Assembly: GCA_039920345.1 (NCBI GenBank)
Contig: JBDSDZ010000174.1
Location: 1 to 9,700, forward strand
Length of the DNA stretch: 9,700 nucleotides
Direction of reading: 5' to 3'
Source: Croceibacterium_A sp039920345
GTDB taxonomy: Bacteria; Pseudomonadota; Alphaproteobacteria; Sphingomonadales; Sphingomonadaceae
Part shown: positions 1-7,770 of the stretch, piece by piece
How positions within the stretch are numbered: the first letter of the stretch is position 1
How the letters are laid out: each line of letters starts with the position of its first letter
Notes under the pieces: generated by a model
Database searches by the model: none
What the model was told of the DNA's origin: nothing
The model's input: the letters and a program-made list of their open reading frames with translations, nothing else
Position numbers and translations under genes: made by a program

Positions 1-32
1 CAGACCGCAGGCACAACAAGAGGATCCTGACG

Positions 33-1607
33 ATGGCGGCAATTTTTCTCGGCCTCGGCGCAAATGGCGAACGGCAGGAGCTGGCGCTGTCACGCGCCAA
101 CCGCCACGGGCTGATTGCGGGCGCCACCGGAACCGGCAAGACAGTGACACTGCAAGGTCTCGCCGAAAGCTTTTCGGCCGAAGGCGTGCCGGTGTTCCTG
201 GCCGACGTGAAGGGCGACCTGTCGGGCATCTCGATGACCGGTTCGCCCACCTTCGCCCACGCCGCCAGCCTCGAACAGCGCGCCCGCGACCTTGGCATGA
301 CCGACTATGCCTATTCGGATAATCCGGCGGTATTCTGGGACCTTTACGGCGAACAGGGCCATCCCATCCGCACCACCGTGTCGGAAATGGGCCCGCTGCT
401 GCTCGCCCGGCTGCTCGGCCTCAACGAGACGCAGGAAGGCGTGCTCAACATCGCCTTCCGCTTTGCCGACGACCAGGGGCTGCTGCTGCTCGACCTAAAA
501 GACCTGCAATCAATGCTGGTCTACACCGCCGAACATGCCAGCGAGCTGACCGCCAGGTACGGCAACGTGACCAAGGCTACCGTCGGGACCATCCAGCGCC
601 AGTTGCTCGCGCTCGACAGCCAGGGCGGCGCACTGTTCTTTGGCGAACCCGCGCTGGAGATCATGGATTTCTTCAAGCTGGACGATCAGGGCCGCGGCAA
701 CATCAACATTCTGGCCGCCGAAAAGCTGATGCGCAGCCCCAAGCTCTACGCCACCTTCCTGCTCTGGCTGCTGTCCGACTTGTTCGAAGTGCTGCCCGAA
801 GTGGGCGATCCGGATAAGCCCAAGCTGGTGTTCTTTTTTGACGAGGCGCACCTGCTGTTCGATGATTCCTCCTCCGCCCTGCAGGAAAAGGTCGAGCAGG
901 TTGTGCGGCTCATCCGCTCGAAAGGCATCGGCGTCTATTTCATCACCCAGAACCCGATCGACATCCCCGAACAGATCGCCGGCCAACTGGGCAACCGGGT
1001 GCAGCACGCGCTGCGCGCCTTCACCCCGCGCGACCAGCGGGCGATCCGGGCGGCGGCGGAAACCTTCCGCATCAATCCCGATCTCGATGTCGCGCAGGCG
1101 ATCACCGAGCTCAAGGTGGGTGAAGCGCTGGTCTCGACCTTGCGGGAGGACGGTTCGCCTTCGGTCGTCCAGCGCACGCTGATCAAGCCGCCGCGATCGC
1201 GAGTTGGGCCGATTACCGACCAGGAGCGCGCAATTATCCAGTCGGTCAGCCCGGTCGCCGGCAAGTACGATACCCGCGTCAACCGTGAGAGCTGCGAGGA
1301 AGTGCTGGCGCAGAAAACCGCCGACGCCGCCGCCACCGCTCAGGAAGTGGCCGACAAAGGGCCGGAAGTGGTGGGCCGGCGCGAACGGCTCAACACCGGC
1401 ATCTGGGGCAAGGCCATCCGCCGCGCGACCAGCGCTGCCGCCGGTTCGGGCGCGGCGATTGCGGCCGGCGCTATTACGGGCAGACATTCGCGCGCCAATC
1501 CGGCCAAGACCGCCGCATCGTCGGCGCTCGGCTCCATCGCCACCGATCTTGCAGGGCCGCTGGCCGGACGCTTCGTACGCAACCTGATCGGCGGCTTGAT
1601 GCGCTGA
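33..1607 (+). CDS. HerA-like helicase/ATPase, DUF853 (YjgR) family
   Basis: This 524-residue protein is a P-loop ATPase of the HerA/FtsK-like superfamily, close to E. coli YjgR (DUF853), whose cellular role is not established. It opens with the family's glycine-rich start and has a Walker A motif GATGTGKT at residues 30-37 (K36), a following DVKGDLSG segment (58-65), and a Walker B strand ending in FFFDEAH (D270, E271, about 267-273). The ITQNP segment near 304-308 looks like the sensor/Q motif, and TPRDQRAIR (331-339) is typical of the family. The C-terminal 100 residues are Ala/Gly-rich and end in a basic tail, as in YjgR relatives, and the length is normal. No signal peptide or clear membrane helix is seen, so it is probably cytoplasmic. 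An AGAGGA site (19-24) lies 8 bases before the ATG. Its stop codon abuts the stop of the converging M1 peptidase gene. Family assignment is confident; function is not known. Confidence 0.93.
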   Translation: MAAIFLGLGANGERQELALSRANRHGLIAGATGTGKTVTLQGLAESFSAEGVPVFLADVKGDLSGISMTGSPTFAHAASLEQRARDLGMTDYAYSDNPAVFWDLYGEQGHPIRTTVSEMGPLLLARLLGLNETQEGVLNIAFRFADDQGLLLLDLKDLQSMLVYTAEHASELTARYGNVTKATVGTIQRQLLALDSQGGALFFGEPALEIMDFFKLDDQGRGNINILAAEKLMRSPKLYATFLLWLLSDLFEVLPEVGDPDKPKLVFFFDEAHLLFDDSSSALQEKVEQVVRLIRSKGIGVYFITQNPIDIPEQIAGQLGNRVQHALRAFTPRDQRAIRAAAETFRINPDLDVAQAITELKVGEALVSTLREDGSPSVVQRTLIKPPRSRVGPITDQERAIIQSVSPVAGKYDTRVNRESCEEVLAQKTADAAATAQEVADKGPEVVGRRERLNTGIWGKAIRRATSAAAGSGAAIAAGAITGRHSRANPAKTAASSALGSIATDLAGPLAGRFVRNLIGGLMR

Positions 1608-1610
1608 TCA
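1605..1610. other. Abutting convergent stop codons (TGATCA)
   Basis: The plus-strand TGA of the ATPase gene (1605-1607) and the minus-strand TGA of the M1 peptidase gene (1608-1610) are adjacent and together form the palindrome TGATCA. There is no intergenic base, so any terminator for either gene must lie inside the other gene's coding sequence. A 6-bp inverted repeat GGCGAG/CTCGCC (1617-1622 with 1639-1644) lies just past the ATPase stop but has no T-run after it, so I do not call it a terminator. Confidence 0.95.
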
Positions 1611-4271
1611 GTGCGCGGCGAGCCAGGTGGCGATTTCGCTCGCCATGCGCGGCTCGCTGACTAAACGCTGGCGCAGCGAGGAAAGCCGCACATCGACCGG
1701 GCGGCGATCGAGCGCTGACAGCGTAGCGGCGTAGCTTTCAAGTTTGCCAACAATGGCCGGATCGCGCGACTGGCGGGCGAGCCCGGCGAAGAACTCTGCC
1801 TGTCCGCCGGAATCGATCACTGGATCAACTGTTGTCCGGTGGGCCAGCGCATAATCGAAGGCGAAGTCCGGATTCTCACCCGCGACGGCGGACATGATCG
1901 CCGCACTGCTGGTTCCGGCCTGACCGGTCAGCGCAAAATCGAACGCCTTTTGCGCCAGCTCAGGATCCTTGGCGGCACCAAGCAGGCGGTAGAACGCCTG
2001 CCGCTCGACTTGCGACGGAGCGGTCGTGGCGAGTGTCTTGAGCGTTTCCCATTCCGCCGGCGTGGCATTGCGCGCGGCAATCGTCAGCCAGATCGTCTTG
2101 AGCGGCCCGTCGAGCGCCTTGGGCTCACTCTGCATGCGTACGAATCGGCGGCGCGCTTCGGCGACGACCGTCGGCTCGTCCATATCGCCCAGCACCGTCA
2201 GCAAGGTGCCACGCAAATCGGTATCGACCAGCGATTCGTTGGCCGTGGTGTCGAACCCGAGTTCGCGCAGCCGGGGCAGCCAGCGCGTCGCCGTGAGCGC
2301 CGCGATACGCGGGCGATCGGCGGCTGCGACAAGGCCGTAAGCCGCGTTCCACCGCTCAACCGCTACCCCTGCAACCACGGGATTGGCATCACCGGGCACC
2401 GCGGACAGCAGGTCCAGCGCCAGCCCTGCCGGTTGGTACCCCGCTTCGGCCAGCGCATAGCCATCGCGCACCAGGCCCATCTGGTCGATCGGCGCAAAGC
2501 CGGGCAGAGCGGCGGCTAGCTGGCCGACCATCGCGGGCTGGTAGAGCGTGCGGAAATAGCCGAGCTGGCCGCCATTGACGATCACGGCGCCGCAGCCCGG
2601 AACGGTGAACGATGCGGTGCCGTTCAGCACCTGGCGCATCGGCGGGGCGGCCCCGGCCTCGATCAGCAGCGGCACGCGCCAATGTTGCGGGCTGGCGGCA
2701 ACCTGCTCTTTGCGGTCGCGACTGAATTCGCCCTGCGACAGCGTCAGCGCGGTTTCGCCGCCCCGGCAGGCGGCTTCGGCACGGACCAATGGTACGCCCG
2801 GCTGGAGGGTGAAATCGTGCGCGATCTGGGTGATACCGGCGGCTCCGGCCTGCTCCGCCGCCTGCCACAAGTCATCGCTGGTGGTGTTTCCATAGCGATG
2901 CTGCCGGATGTACTGGCGGATGCCGTCGCGCCAGGTGTCTTCCCCGGCGTAAGCTTCGAGCATGGCGATCACCGCCTCGCCCTTGGAATAGGAAATGGCG
3001 TCGAACGCCTGGTTGGCGACCGAAGCGGTGGGAATCCGCTGCACCACCGGGTGGGTGGTGGCGAAGCCATCCAGCGTCATGGCCTTTTCGCGCCCTTCGA
3101 CCCGCGACAGCAGCGGGAACCAACCGGGATTAAAGCGCGCGGTGGCCTTAGTTTCCATCCAGCTGGCGAAACCTTCGTTGAGCCACAAGTCGTCCCACCA
3201 CGACATGGTCACCAGGTCGCCGAACCACTGGTGGGCCACTTCGTGCGCTTCGGCGACGTAGTTGTAGTTCTGCTGCGTCGGGCTGGTGATTGCCGGATCG
3301 AGCAACAGGTTCTTCTCGAACGTCAGGATCGCGCCCCAGTTCTCCATCGCGCCGAAGAACTGCGATTCGCCGGGCGCGGCGATGTTGTCGAGCTTGGGCA
3401 GCGGATAGGGGACACCGAAGTAGTCGGTGTAATAGCTGATGATCGGCGGCAGTTCGTCGAGCGCATAGCGCGCCAGTTCGCCGCTGCCCGCCGGGCTGAC
3501 GATGCCCAATTCGACCCCGCCAGGCCCCTTCGTGGTCAAGCGTTCGAAATCGCCGACCCCGAAAAACAGCAGGTAGGAGGACATTCTCGGGCTGGTCTGG
3601 AAGGTGACCTTCTTGAGCCCGCCCGGCAACGCCACTTCGCTTGCCACCGGCATGTTGCTCAGCGCCATCTGGCTGGCCGGGACCGTGGCGGATAGGTCAA
3701 ACGTAGCCTTGTAGCTCGGCTCGTCGAACATCGGCGCAAAGCGGCGCGCATCGGGCGCTTCGAACTGGGTGAACAGCCCGCGCACGGGCTGGCCGGTGCG
3801 CTTGTCGGGGTAATCGAGCGCGAAAAGGCCGTTGGCCTGGGTCTCGATCTTGCCGCTGTAAACGAGATCAACCCGGTAGCGGCCCGGGGCGATCGTGCCC
3901 GGCGCGGTGAGGATCGCGGTCTGCTGTCCAGCGTCGAGCGTCACGGCCAGTTCGCGTGCCGGCCCGGCGCCGTCCGCGCCAAGCAGGTGGGCGGACGAAA
4001 TGTCGAGTTCAAGGGCATGCAGGGTCAGCGTGCGCGTTGGTTCGACCACCTCGACGTCGATCGCGGTGCTGCCGGTGAAGCGCATCGACTGCGCATCGGG
4101 CGTCACGTCAATTGCATAGTGCAGCGGCCGGGCGTTGCGCGGCAGGTCGCTGGGTACGCTGGCGGGTAGCGGTGCCAGGGTGAACGGGGGGACGCTGGAT
4201 GTAGCGCCCGGAACGGCGGCGCAACCGGCAAGCATCAGCGAAGCGAACAATGACGCGCGGAAAGGAGGCAA
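1608..4271 (-). CDS. M1 family metallopeptidase, outer-membrane-type lipoprotein
   Basis: This 887-residue zinc aminopeptidase of family M1 (aminopeptidase N-like) should remove N-terminal residues from peptides. The exopeptidase motif GAMEN is at 307-311. The zinc site is HEVAH (H343, E344, H347) with E366 in WLNEGF, the exact HExxH-18-E spacing, and Y428 fits the transition-state tyrosine. An ERAP1-like helical C-terminal region follows. The N-terminus is a lipoprotein signal with lipobox LAGC (C17); the next residue is Ala, which favours outer-membrane sorting. The mature protein has only two other cysteines, C502 and C560, which could form a disulfide. The start is TTG at 4271: it has GGAG 6 bases upstream, an in-frame TAA lies just beyond, and the first ATG (residue 13) would destroy the signal peptide. 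It lies 67 bp after the histidine kinase gene on the same strand and may be co-transcribed with it. Substrates cannot be read from the sequence. Confidence 0.95.
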   Translation of the reverse strand: MPPFRASLFASLMLAGCAAVPGATSSVPPFTLAPLPASVPSDLPRNARPLHYAIDVTPDAQSMRFTGSTAIDVEVVEPTRTLTLHALELDISSAHLLGADGAGPARELAVTLDAGQQTAILTAPGTIAPGRYRVDLVYSGKIETQANGLFALDYPDKRTGQPVRGLFTQFEAPDARRFAPMFDEPSYKATFDLSATVPASQMALSNMPVASEVALPGGLKKVTFQTSPRMSSYLLFFGVGDFERLTTKGPGGVELGIVSPAGSGELARYALDELPPIISYYTDYFGVPYPLPKLDNIAAPGESQFFGAMENWGAILTFEKNLLLDPAITSPTQQNYNYVAEAHEVAHQWFGDLVTMSWWDDLWLNEGFASWMETKATARFNPGWFPLLSRVEGREKAMTLDGFATTHPVVQRIPTASVANQAFDAISYSKGEAVIAMLEAYAGEDTWRDGIRQYIRQHRYGNTTSDDLWQAAEQAGAAGITQIAHDFTLQPGVPLVRAEAACRGGETALTLSQGEFSRDRKEQVAASPQHWRVPLLIEAGAAPPMRQVLNGTASFTVPGCGAVIVNGGQLGYFRTLYQPAMVGQLAAALPGFAPIDQMGLVRDGYALAEAGYQPAGLALDLLSAVPGDANPVVAGVAVERWNAAYGLVAAADRPRIAALTATRWLPRLRELGFDTTANESLVDTDLRGTLLTVLGDMDEPTVVAEARRRFVRMQSEPKALDGPLKTIWLTIAARNATPAEWETLKTLATTAPSQVERQAFYRLLGAAKDPELAQKAFDFALTGQAGTSSAAIMSAVAGENPDFAFDYALAHRTTVDPVIDSGGQAEFFAGLARQSRDPAIVGKLESYAATLSALDRRPVDVRLSSLRQRLVSEPRMASEIATWLAAH

Positions 4272-4338
4272 CAGGAACTCCGGGAAGGGGTTTTAGATGC
4301 AACCTCCCTTGGCAAGGGCCGTTCCCGGCGCGATGTCG
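4272..4338 (-). promoter_or_regulatory. Leader of the M1 peptidase gene with competing hairpins
   Basis: This 67-bp gap separates the kinase stop from the TTG start. It holds a 7-bp inverted repeat, CCGGGAA (4280-4286) with TTCCCGG (4322-4328), and a small hairpin CCCTT-GGC-AAGGG (4306-4318). AAGGG at 4285-4289 could pair with the same CCCTT, so two folds compete. In the mRNA the longer repeat includes the first two bases of the GGAG ribosome binding site (4278-4281), so its formation could mask translation initiation. No T-run follows either hairpin, so neither looks like an intrinsic terminator. The pairings are visible; a regulatory role is inference. Confidence 0.35.
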
Positions 4339-5732
4339 TCAGTCGAGCGGCAAGCGCAGTTCGGCGATAAGGCCTTCGATCTTGCCGCCCGCGCCGCGGC
4401 GATTGGTCAATCGCACGGTTCCGCCATGCTGTTCGGCAATGGCGGTGGCCAGGGTCAGCCCAAGGCCCGAGCCACCAGTCTCGCGATTGCGCGAGCCTTC
4501 GCCCCGGGTGAACGGCTGCATCAGTCCGGCGATGTCACCGTCGGGAATGCCGGGCCCATCGTCTTCTATCCGCACGACCGCGAAGTGCCCTTCGCGCACC
4601 AGCGCAACGCGCGCCATGCCGCCGTAACGCAGGGCGTTGCCGATGAGGTTACGCAGGGCGCGGCGCAACCAGGTGGCGCGTAGCGGCATGGCCAGTCGCT
4701 GTGTGTCCGCCAGTTCGACCGGATCGCCCATGTCCTCGTATTCTTCCACCACTGCGGCCAGCAATGCGGCGAGGTCGGTGCGCTCGATCGGATCGGTCGG
4801 GCGACCGACGCGGGCAAGCGAGAGAATGTCATCGAGCGAGCGGGTGATGTCTTCGATACCGGCAGCCATCTTGGCCCGTTCGGCGTCGTCATCGACCGAT
4901 TCGATCCGCACCCGCAGCGCGGCGAGCGGCGTCTTGAGGTCATGCCCGATCGCGCCGAGCATGACGTCCTTTTCGTTGAGCAGCGCGACGATGCGCGCTT
5001 CCATCGCATTGTGCGCGGCGATTAGCCGGCGCGTGTCATCGGGGCCGCTCGGCTCGACCTGGCCAGCAATCTCGCGATTGGCGGCAAAGTGTTCGACGCG
5101 AGTCGTCAGCGCAGCAAGCGGGCGCGTGATCCGGCGCAGGAGCAGCGCAAGCCCGCCGACCACGACGAGGTAGAGGAACAGAGTCTGGGCCAACTGCCAG
5201 CCGATCTGGCGCGGTTCCGCCGACGAAATCGGAACCCGCGCGACCGTCCATTCGGTCTCGCCCTGTCGGCGAAGCCCGGCAACGACATTTTCGCCTTCCA
5301 GCCACTGCTTTCGCACGTCGTCGCGCTGGCGCAACCTGTCGAGGACGTAGGGATCGTCGGTGACCTTGCGTGTCGTGACGAAGAGTTCGGCCGGAACCAG
5401 GCCCTGGTCGGACAGGATCGCGCGCAGCTGTTCTTCACGCCGGGGATCGCGAACTTCGCCCGCGCGCAGGGGGTTTAGCCCGCTGCGTTCGACCCGAAGC
5501 CGGAGGACGCGCTGCGATCGGTTGCCCTGTCCTGTGCGCATGTTCGATGGACGGAATTCGAACCGGGGCTCGGCGACCAGCTGGAAGGCGAGGCCGTTGG
5601 CGGCACCCATTTCGCGGCGCTGCTCGGTCGCACGGTAAAGCAGGACGGCAGAGATGCCTTGCGCCACGAGCAGCGCCAGCGCGACCGACAGCAGCATCTG
5701 TCCGAGCAGGCTTTTCGGCAGGAACCGGCGCA

Positions 5733-5733
<1 letters not shown>
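4339..5733 (-). CDS. Sensor histidine kinase, EnvZ-like (HAMP-HisKA-HATPase)
   Basis: This 464-residue inner-membrane kinase should phosphorylate and dephosphorylate the OmpR-type regulator encoded just upstream. From the N-terminus it has a membrane helix (about 11-33), a periplasmic sensor region of about 145 residues with no recognised fold, a second helix (about 180-200), a HAMP segment (about 200-252), HisKA with H264 in HDLKTP, and a HATPase domain: N-box N362/N366, G1 DDGPGIP (391-397), F-box near F408 and G2 GGSGLGL (420-426). Threonine four residues after the histidine (T268) is the HisKA phosphatase feature. The sensor region is slightly basic rather than acidic (about 22 Arg/Lys against 17 Asp/Glu over 51-160), so it shows no PhoQ-like acidic cation-binding patch. 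I chose the ATG at 5733: it gives a normal short basic N-terminus, and the regulator's TGA shares its A (TGATG). No ribosome binding site is seen before it, so translational coupling is likely. An in-frame upstream start would add 20 Arg-rich residues and overlap the regulator. Confidence 0.94.
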
Positions 5734-6470
<737 letters not shown>

Positions 6471-6496
6471 CGAGCTGGATGCCCCCCAGCCATCGA

Positions 6497-7147
6497 TCAG
6501 CTAGCGTTGCCGGCGCGGGGCTGGCCCCGGAACTGGCCCCGGAACTGGCCGCGCAACTGAGTCCGCATTGCGCGCCGTTCTTCCGGGCTGATCGTGCCAT
6601 CTTTGTTGGCATCGGCGCGGTCGAAGCGCGTCAGTGCGGCGCTGGTGAATTCGGCCTGGGTGATCGTTCCGTCCGAGTTGGTATCGGCTGCACGGATCAT
6701 TCCGCCGGGACCCCCTGGACCGCGCTGGCCACGAAAGCCTTCACGACCGGGACCACGCGCACCGCGACGGTCCGCAAACGCCTCAGGGCGATTTTCCGTA
6801 CGTTCAGCGCGCTCTCCGCGGCGTTCGGTCATCTTTTCGCGGCGCTGTTCGCGCTGTGCCGTGAATTCGGCAAAGCTGACTTGGCCGTTGTGGTCGGCAT
6901 CGACGCGGTCGAACAATTCCTTCTGCTTTGCTTCGCGATCGGCGGAATTGAGCACGCCATCATGATTGGCGTCCATCCGCGAGAAAGCCTCGCTCGTCCG
7001 CTGTTCGACCTGGTCACGCGTCATCGGCGCACGCTCGGCGCGGGCCGGGGCTGCGGACGCCGCGGGAGCGGCTGCTTGGGCATAGGCGACGCCGCTCACA
7101 GCGACAGTTGCGGCGGCGGCAAGCGAAAGGAGGAAAGTCTTGCGCAT
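6497..7147 (-). CDS. Secreted four-EF-hand protein with Arg/Gly-rich linker
   Basis: This 216-residue protein is exported and probably binds calcium in the periplasm. A Sec signal peptide (basic MRK, hydrophobic 5-20, cleavage after AYA at about 23) is followed by four EF-hand loops: 59-70 (D59, N61, D63, G64, ending in D70), 83-94 (D83, D85, N87, G88, E94), 155-166 (D155, N157, D159, G160, E166) and 179-190 (D179, N181, D183, G184, E190). The loops form two pairs separated by a 50-residue linker (101-150) with 13 Arg and 11 Gly. The C-terminus carries an RGQF/RGQP repeat. I chose the ATG at 7147 because AAGGAG (7156-7161) lies 8 bases upstream and it places the signal peptide at the N-terminus; a longer reading from 7219 adds 24 residues before it. 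Loop 1 ends in Asp rather than Glu. The gene lies 26 bp upstream of the response regulator. A calcium-signalling role is inference; no specific function is known to me. Confidence 0.92.
   Translation of the reverse strand: MRKTFLLSLAAAATVAVSGVAYAQAAAPAASAAPARAERAPMTRDQVEQRTSEAFSRMDANHDGVLNSADREAKQKELFDRVDADHNGQVSFAEFTAQREQRREKMTERRGERAERTENRPEAFADRRGARGPGREGFRGQRGPGGPGGMIRAADTNSDGTITQAEFTSAALTRFDRADANKDGTISPEERRAMRTQLRGQFRGQFRGQPRAGNAS
6518..6553 (-). repeat. 12-bp tandem repeat, three units, in the EF-hand gene
   Basis: Three 12-bp units in frame encode RGQF, RGQF and RGQP (residues 199-210). The units differ by only a few bases; on the plus strand CTGGCCCCGGAA occurs back to back at 6521-6532 and 6533-6544. 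Being a multiple of three, gain or loss of units would change the length of the basic tail without a frameshift. Confidence 0.9.
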
Positions 7148-7155
7148 GTTCAAAG

Positions 7156-7161
7156 CTCCTT
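7156..7161 (-). promoter_or_regulatory. Ribosome binding site AAGGAG of the EF-hand gene
   Basis: The mRNA reads AAGGAG followed by 8 bases and ATG (7147-7145). This near-perfect Shine-Dalgarno sequence decides the start in favour of 7147 over the upstream in-frame ATG at 7219. Confidence 0.85.
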
Positions 7162-7230
7162 GAGAGGTTGAGAGAGCAGCGGAGCGCCATCCTGAAGGGG
7201 GAGCAAAGGACTCTGGCACCCCGCCACTCG

Positions 7231-7258
7231 AATATCTCTTCTAGGTCGGCAATGTCGC
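7231..7258 (-). promoter_or_regulatory. Candidate promoter for the EF-hand/two-component operon
   Basis: On the minus strand GCGACA (7258-7253, four of six matches to TTGACA) is followed after 16 bp by GATATT (7236-7231, four of six matches to TATAAT). This would put the transcript start near 7224 and give a leader of about 75 bases. The -35 element coincides with one copy of the TGTCGCA heptamer. It was found by eye and GC-rich alphaproteobacterial promoters are weakly conserved, so this is tentative. Confidence 0.3.
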
Positions 7259-7301
7259 ACCTCTATGCCGCGAACGGGCGAAAGTGTCGCAATTTGTCTC
7301 G
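7253..7301. promoter_or_regulatory. Repeated TGTCGCA heptamers, possible regulator binding sites
   Basis: TGTCGCA occurs at 7253-7259 and 7285-7291, 32 bp apart (about three helical turns), and a related TGTCTCG lies at 7295-7301, 10 bp after the second copy. OmpR/PhoB-family regulators usually bind direct repeats about one helical turn apart, and the nearest such regulator is encoded downstream. The repeats are visible; binding is inference. The remainder of this 205-bp gap (7148-7352) shows nothing else I can name, and I see no convincing terminator for the cupin gene. Confidence 0.3.
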
Positions 7302-7352
7302 CCGCGCAGGGGTCATTCATCGACGGGAAAGTGCAACAAGACCCACACCTGA

Positions 7353-7757
7353 TCAGCGCGGACGATTTTCGGTTCCGACACCGGCGGTGACGAAAAATCC
7401 CACCGCTTCGCCTTCGATGTCGGCGGTATGCCAGGTGCCAGCGGTATTGATCGCGTATTCTCCAGCGGCCAGCGCCGTGCGCACGTGCTCCCCGCCGATC
7501 TCCTGGATCAGGGTCATCGCGCCTTCGATGCAGACGACCACTTCGTCACCCGCCGGATGCATTTCCCACCCGGGCCAGTCCTCGGTGAAGCGAAAGCACG
7601 AAACCAGCCGGCCTTCGGTGCCGTCGGCCGCATGACGCGAACCGTAATCCATGTACCACTGCATCGCCCGCTCATCGCGGGGGAATTCCGGCTGCGCGAC
7701 CGCCGTCGCGCCAAGGCCGAGGTGGATTGGATGCGTTTCAAGCTTTAACCCGGCCAT
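7353..7757 (-). CDS. Small single-domain cupin protein
   Basis: This 134-residue protein has one cupin beta-barrel domain and no signal peptide, so it is probably cytoplasmic. Cupin motif 1 spans about 61-79 (E65, H67, E72, G79) and motif 2 about 99-110 (G99, G107, H110). In the usual HxH pair the first histidine is replaced by E65, so a metal site would use E65, H67, E72 and H110. The N-terminal region contains an aromatic stretch (MQWYMDYG, 32-39). The ATG at 7757 is preceded by GGGGAG (7765-7770) with a 7-base spacer, and this site directly follows the aminopeptidase stop codon 13 bp upstream, so the two genes are very likely co-transcribed. A longer in-frame reading from 7853 would add 32 residues overlapping the aminopeptidase gene and is not supported. 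Substrate and reaction cannot be told from sequence; a binding or regulatory role is equally possible. Confidence 0.85.
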   Translation of the reverse strand: MAGLKLETHPIHLGLGATAVAQPEFPRDERAMQWYMDYGSRHAADGTEGRLVSCFRFTEDWPGWEMHPAGDEVVVCIEGAMTLIQEIGGEHVRTALAAGEYAINTAGTWHTADIEGEAVGFFVTAGVGTENRPR

Positions 7758-7770
7758 CGCCGTTCTCCCC

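Noticed and set aside
510..1487. A 325-codon open frame antisense to the HerA-like ATPase gene
   Set aside because: The composition is that of a shadow frame and no motif or ribosome binding site supports it; the opposite strand carries clear Walker motifs.
1617..1644. Inverted repeat GGCGAG/CTCGCC just after the ATPase stop as a terminator
   Set aside because: The loop is 16 bases and no T-run follows; the repeat lies in M1 coding sequence and is of a kind expected by chance at this GC content.
2682..3695. A 337-codon open frame antisense to the M1 peptidase gene
   Set aside because: It lies opposite the GAMEN and HExxH region of a confident gene and has no family features of its own.
7148..7219. 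Longer start for the EF-hand protein (24 extra residues)
   Set aside because: It would bury the signal peptide, and AAGGAG at 7156-7161 is correctly placed for the ATG at 7147.
7309..7344. Inverted repeat GGGTC/GACCC after the cupin gene as a terminator
   Set aside because: The stem is only 5 bp with a 25-base loop and there is no T-run on either side.
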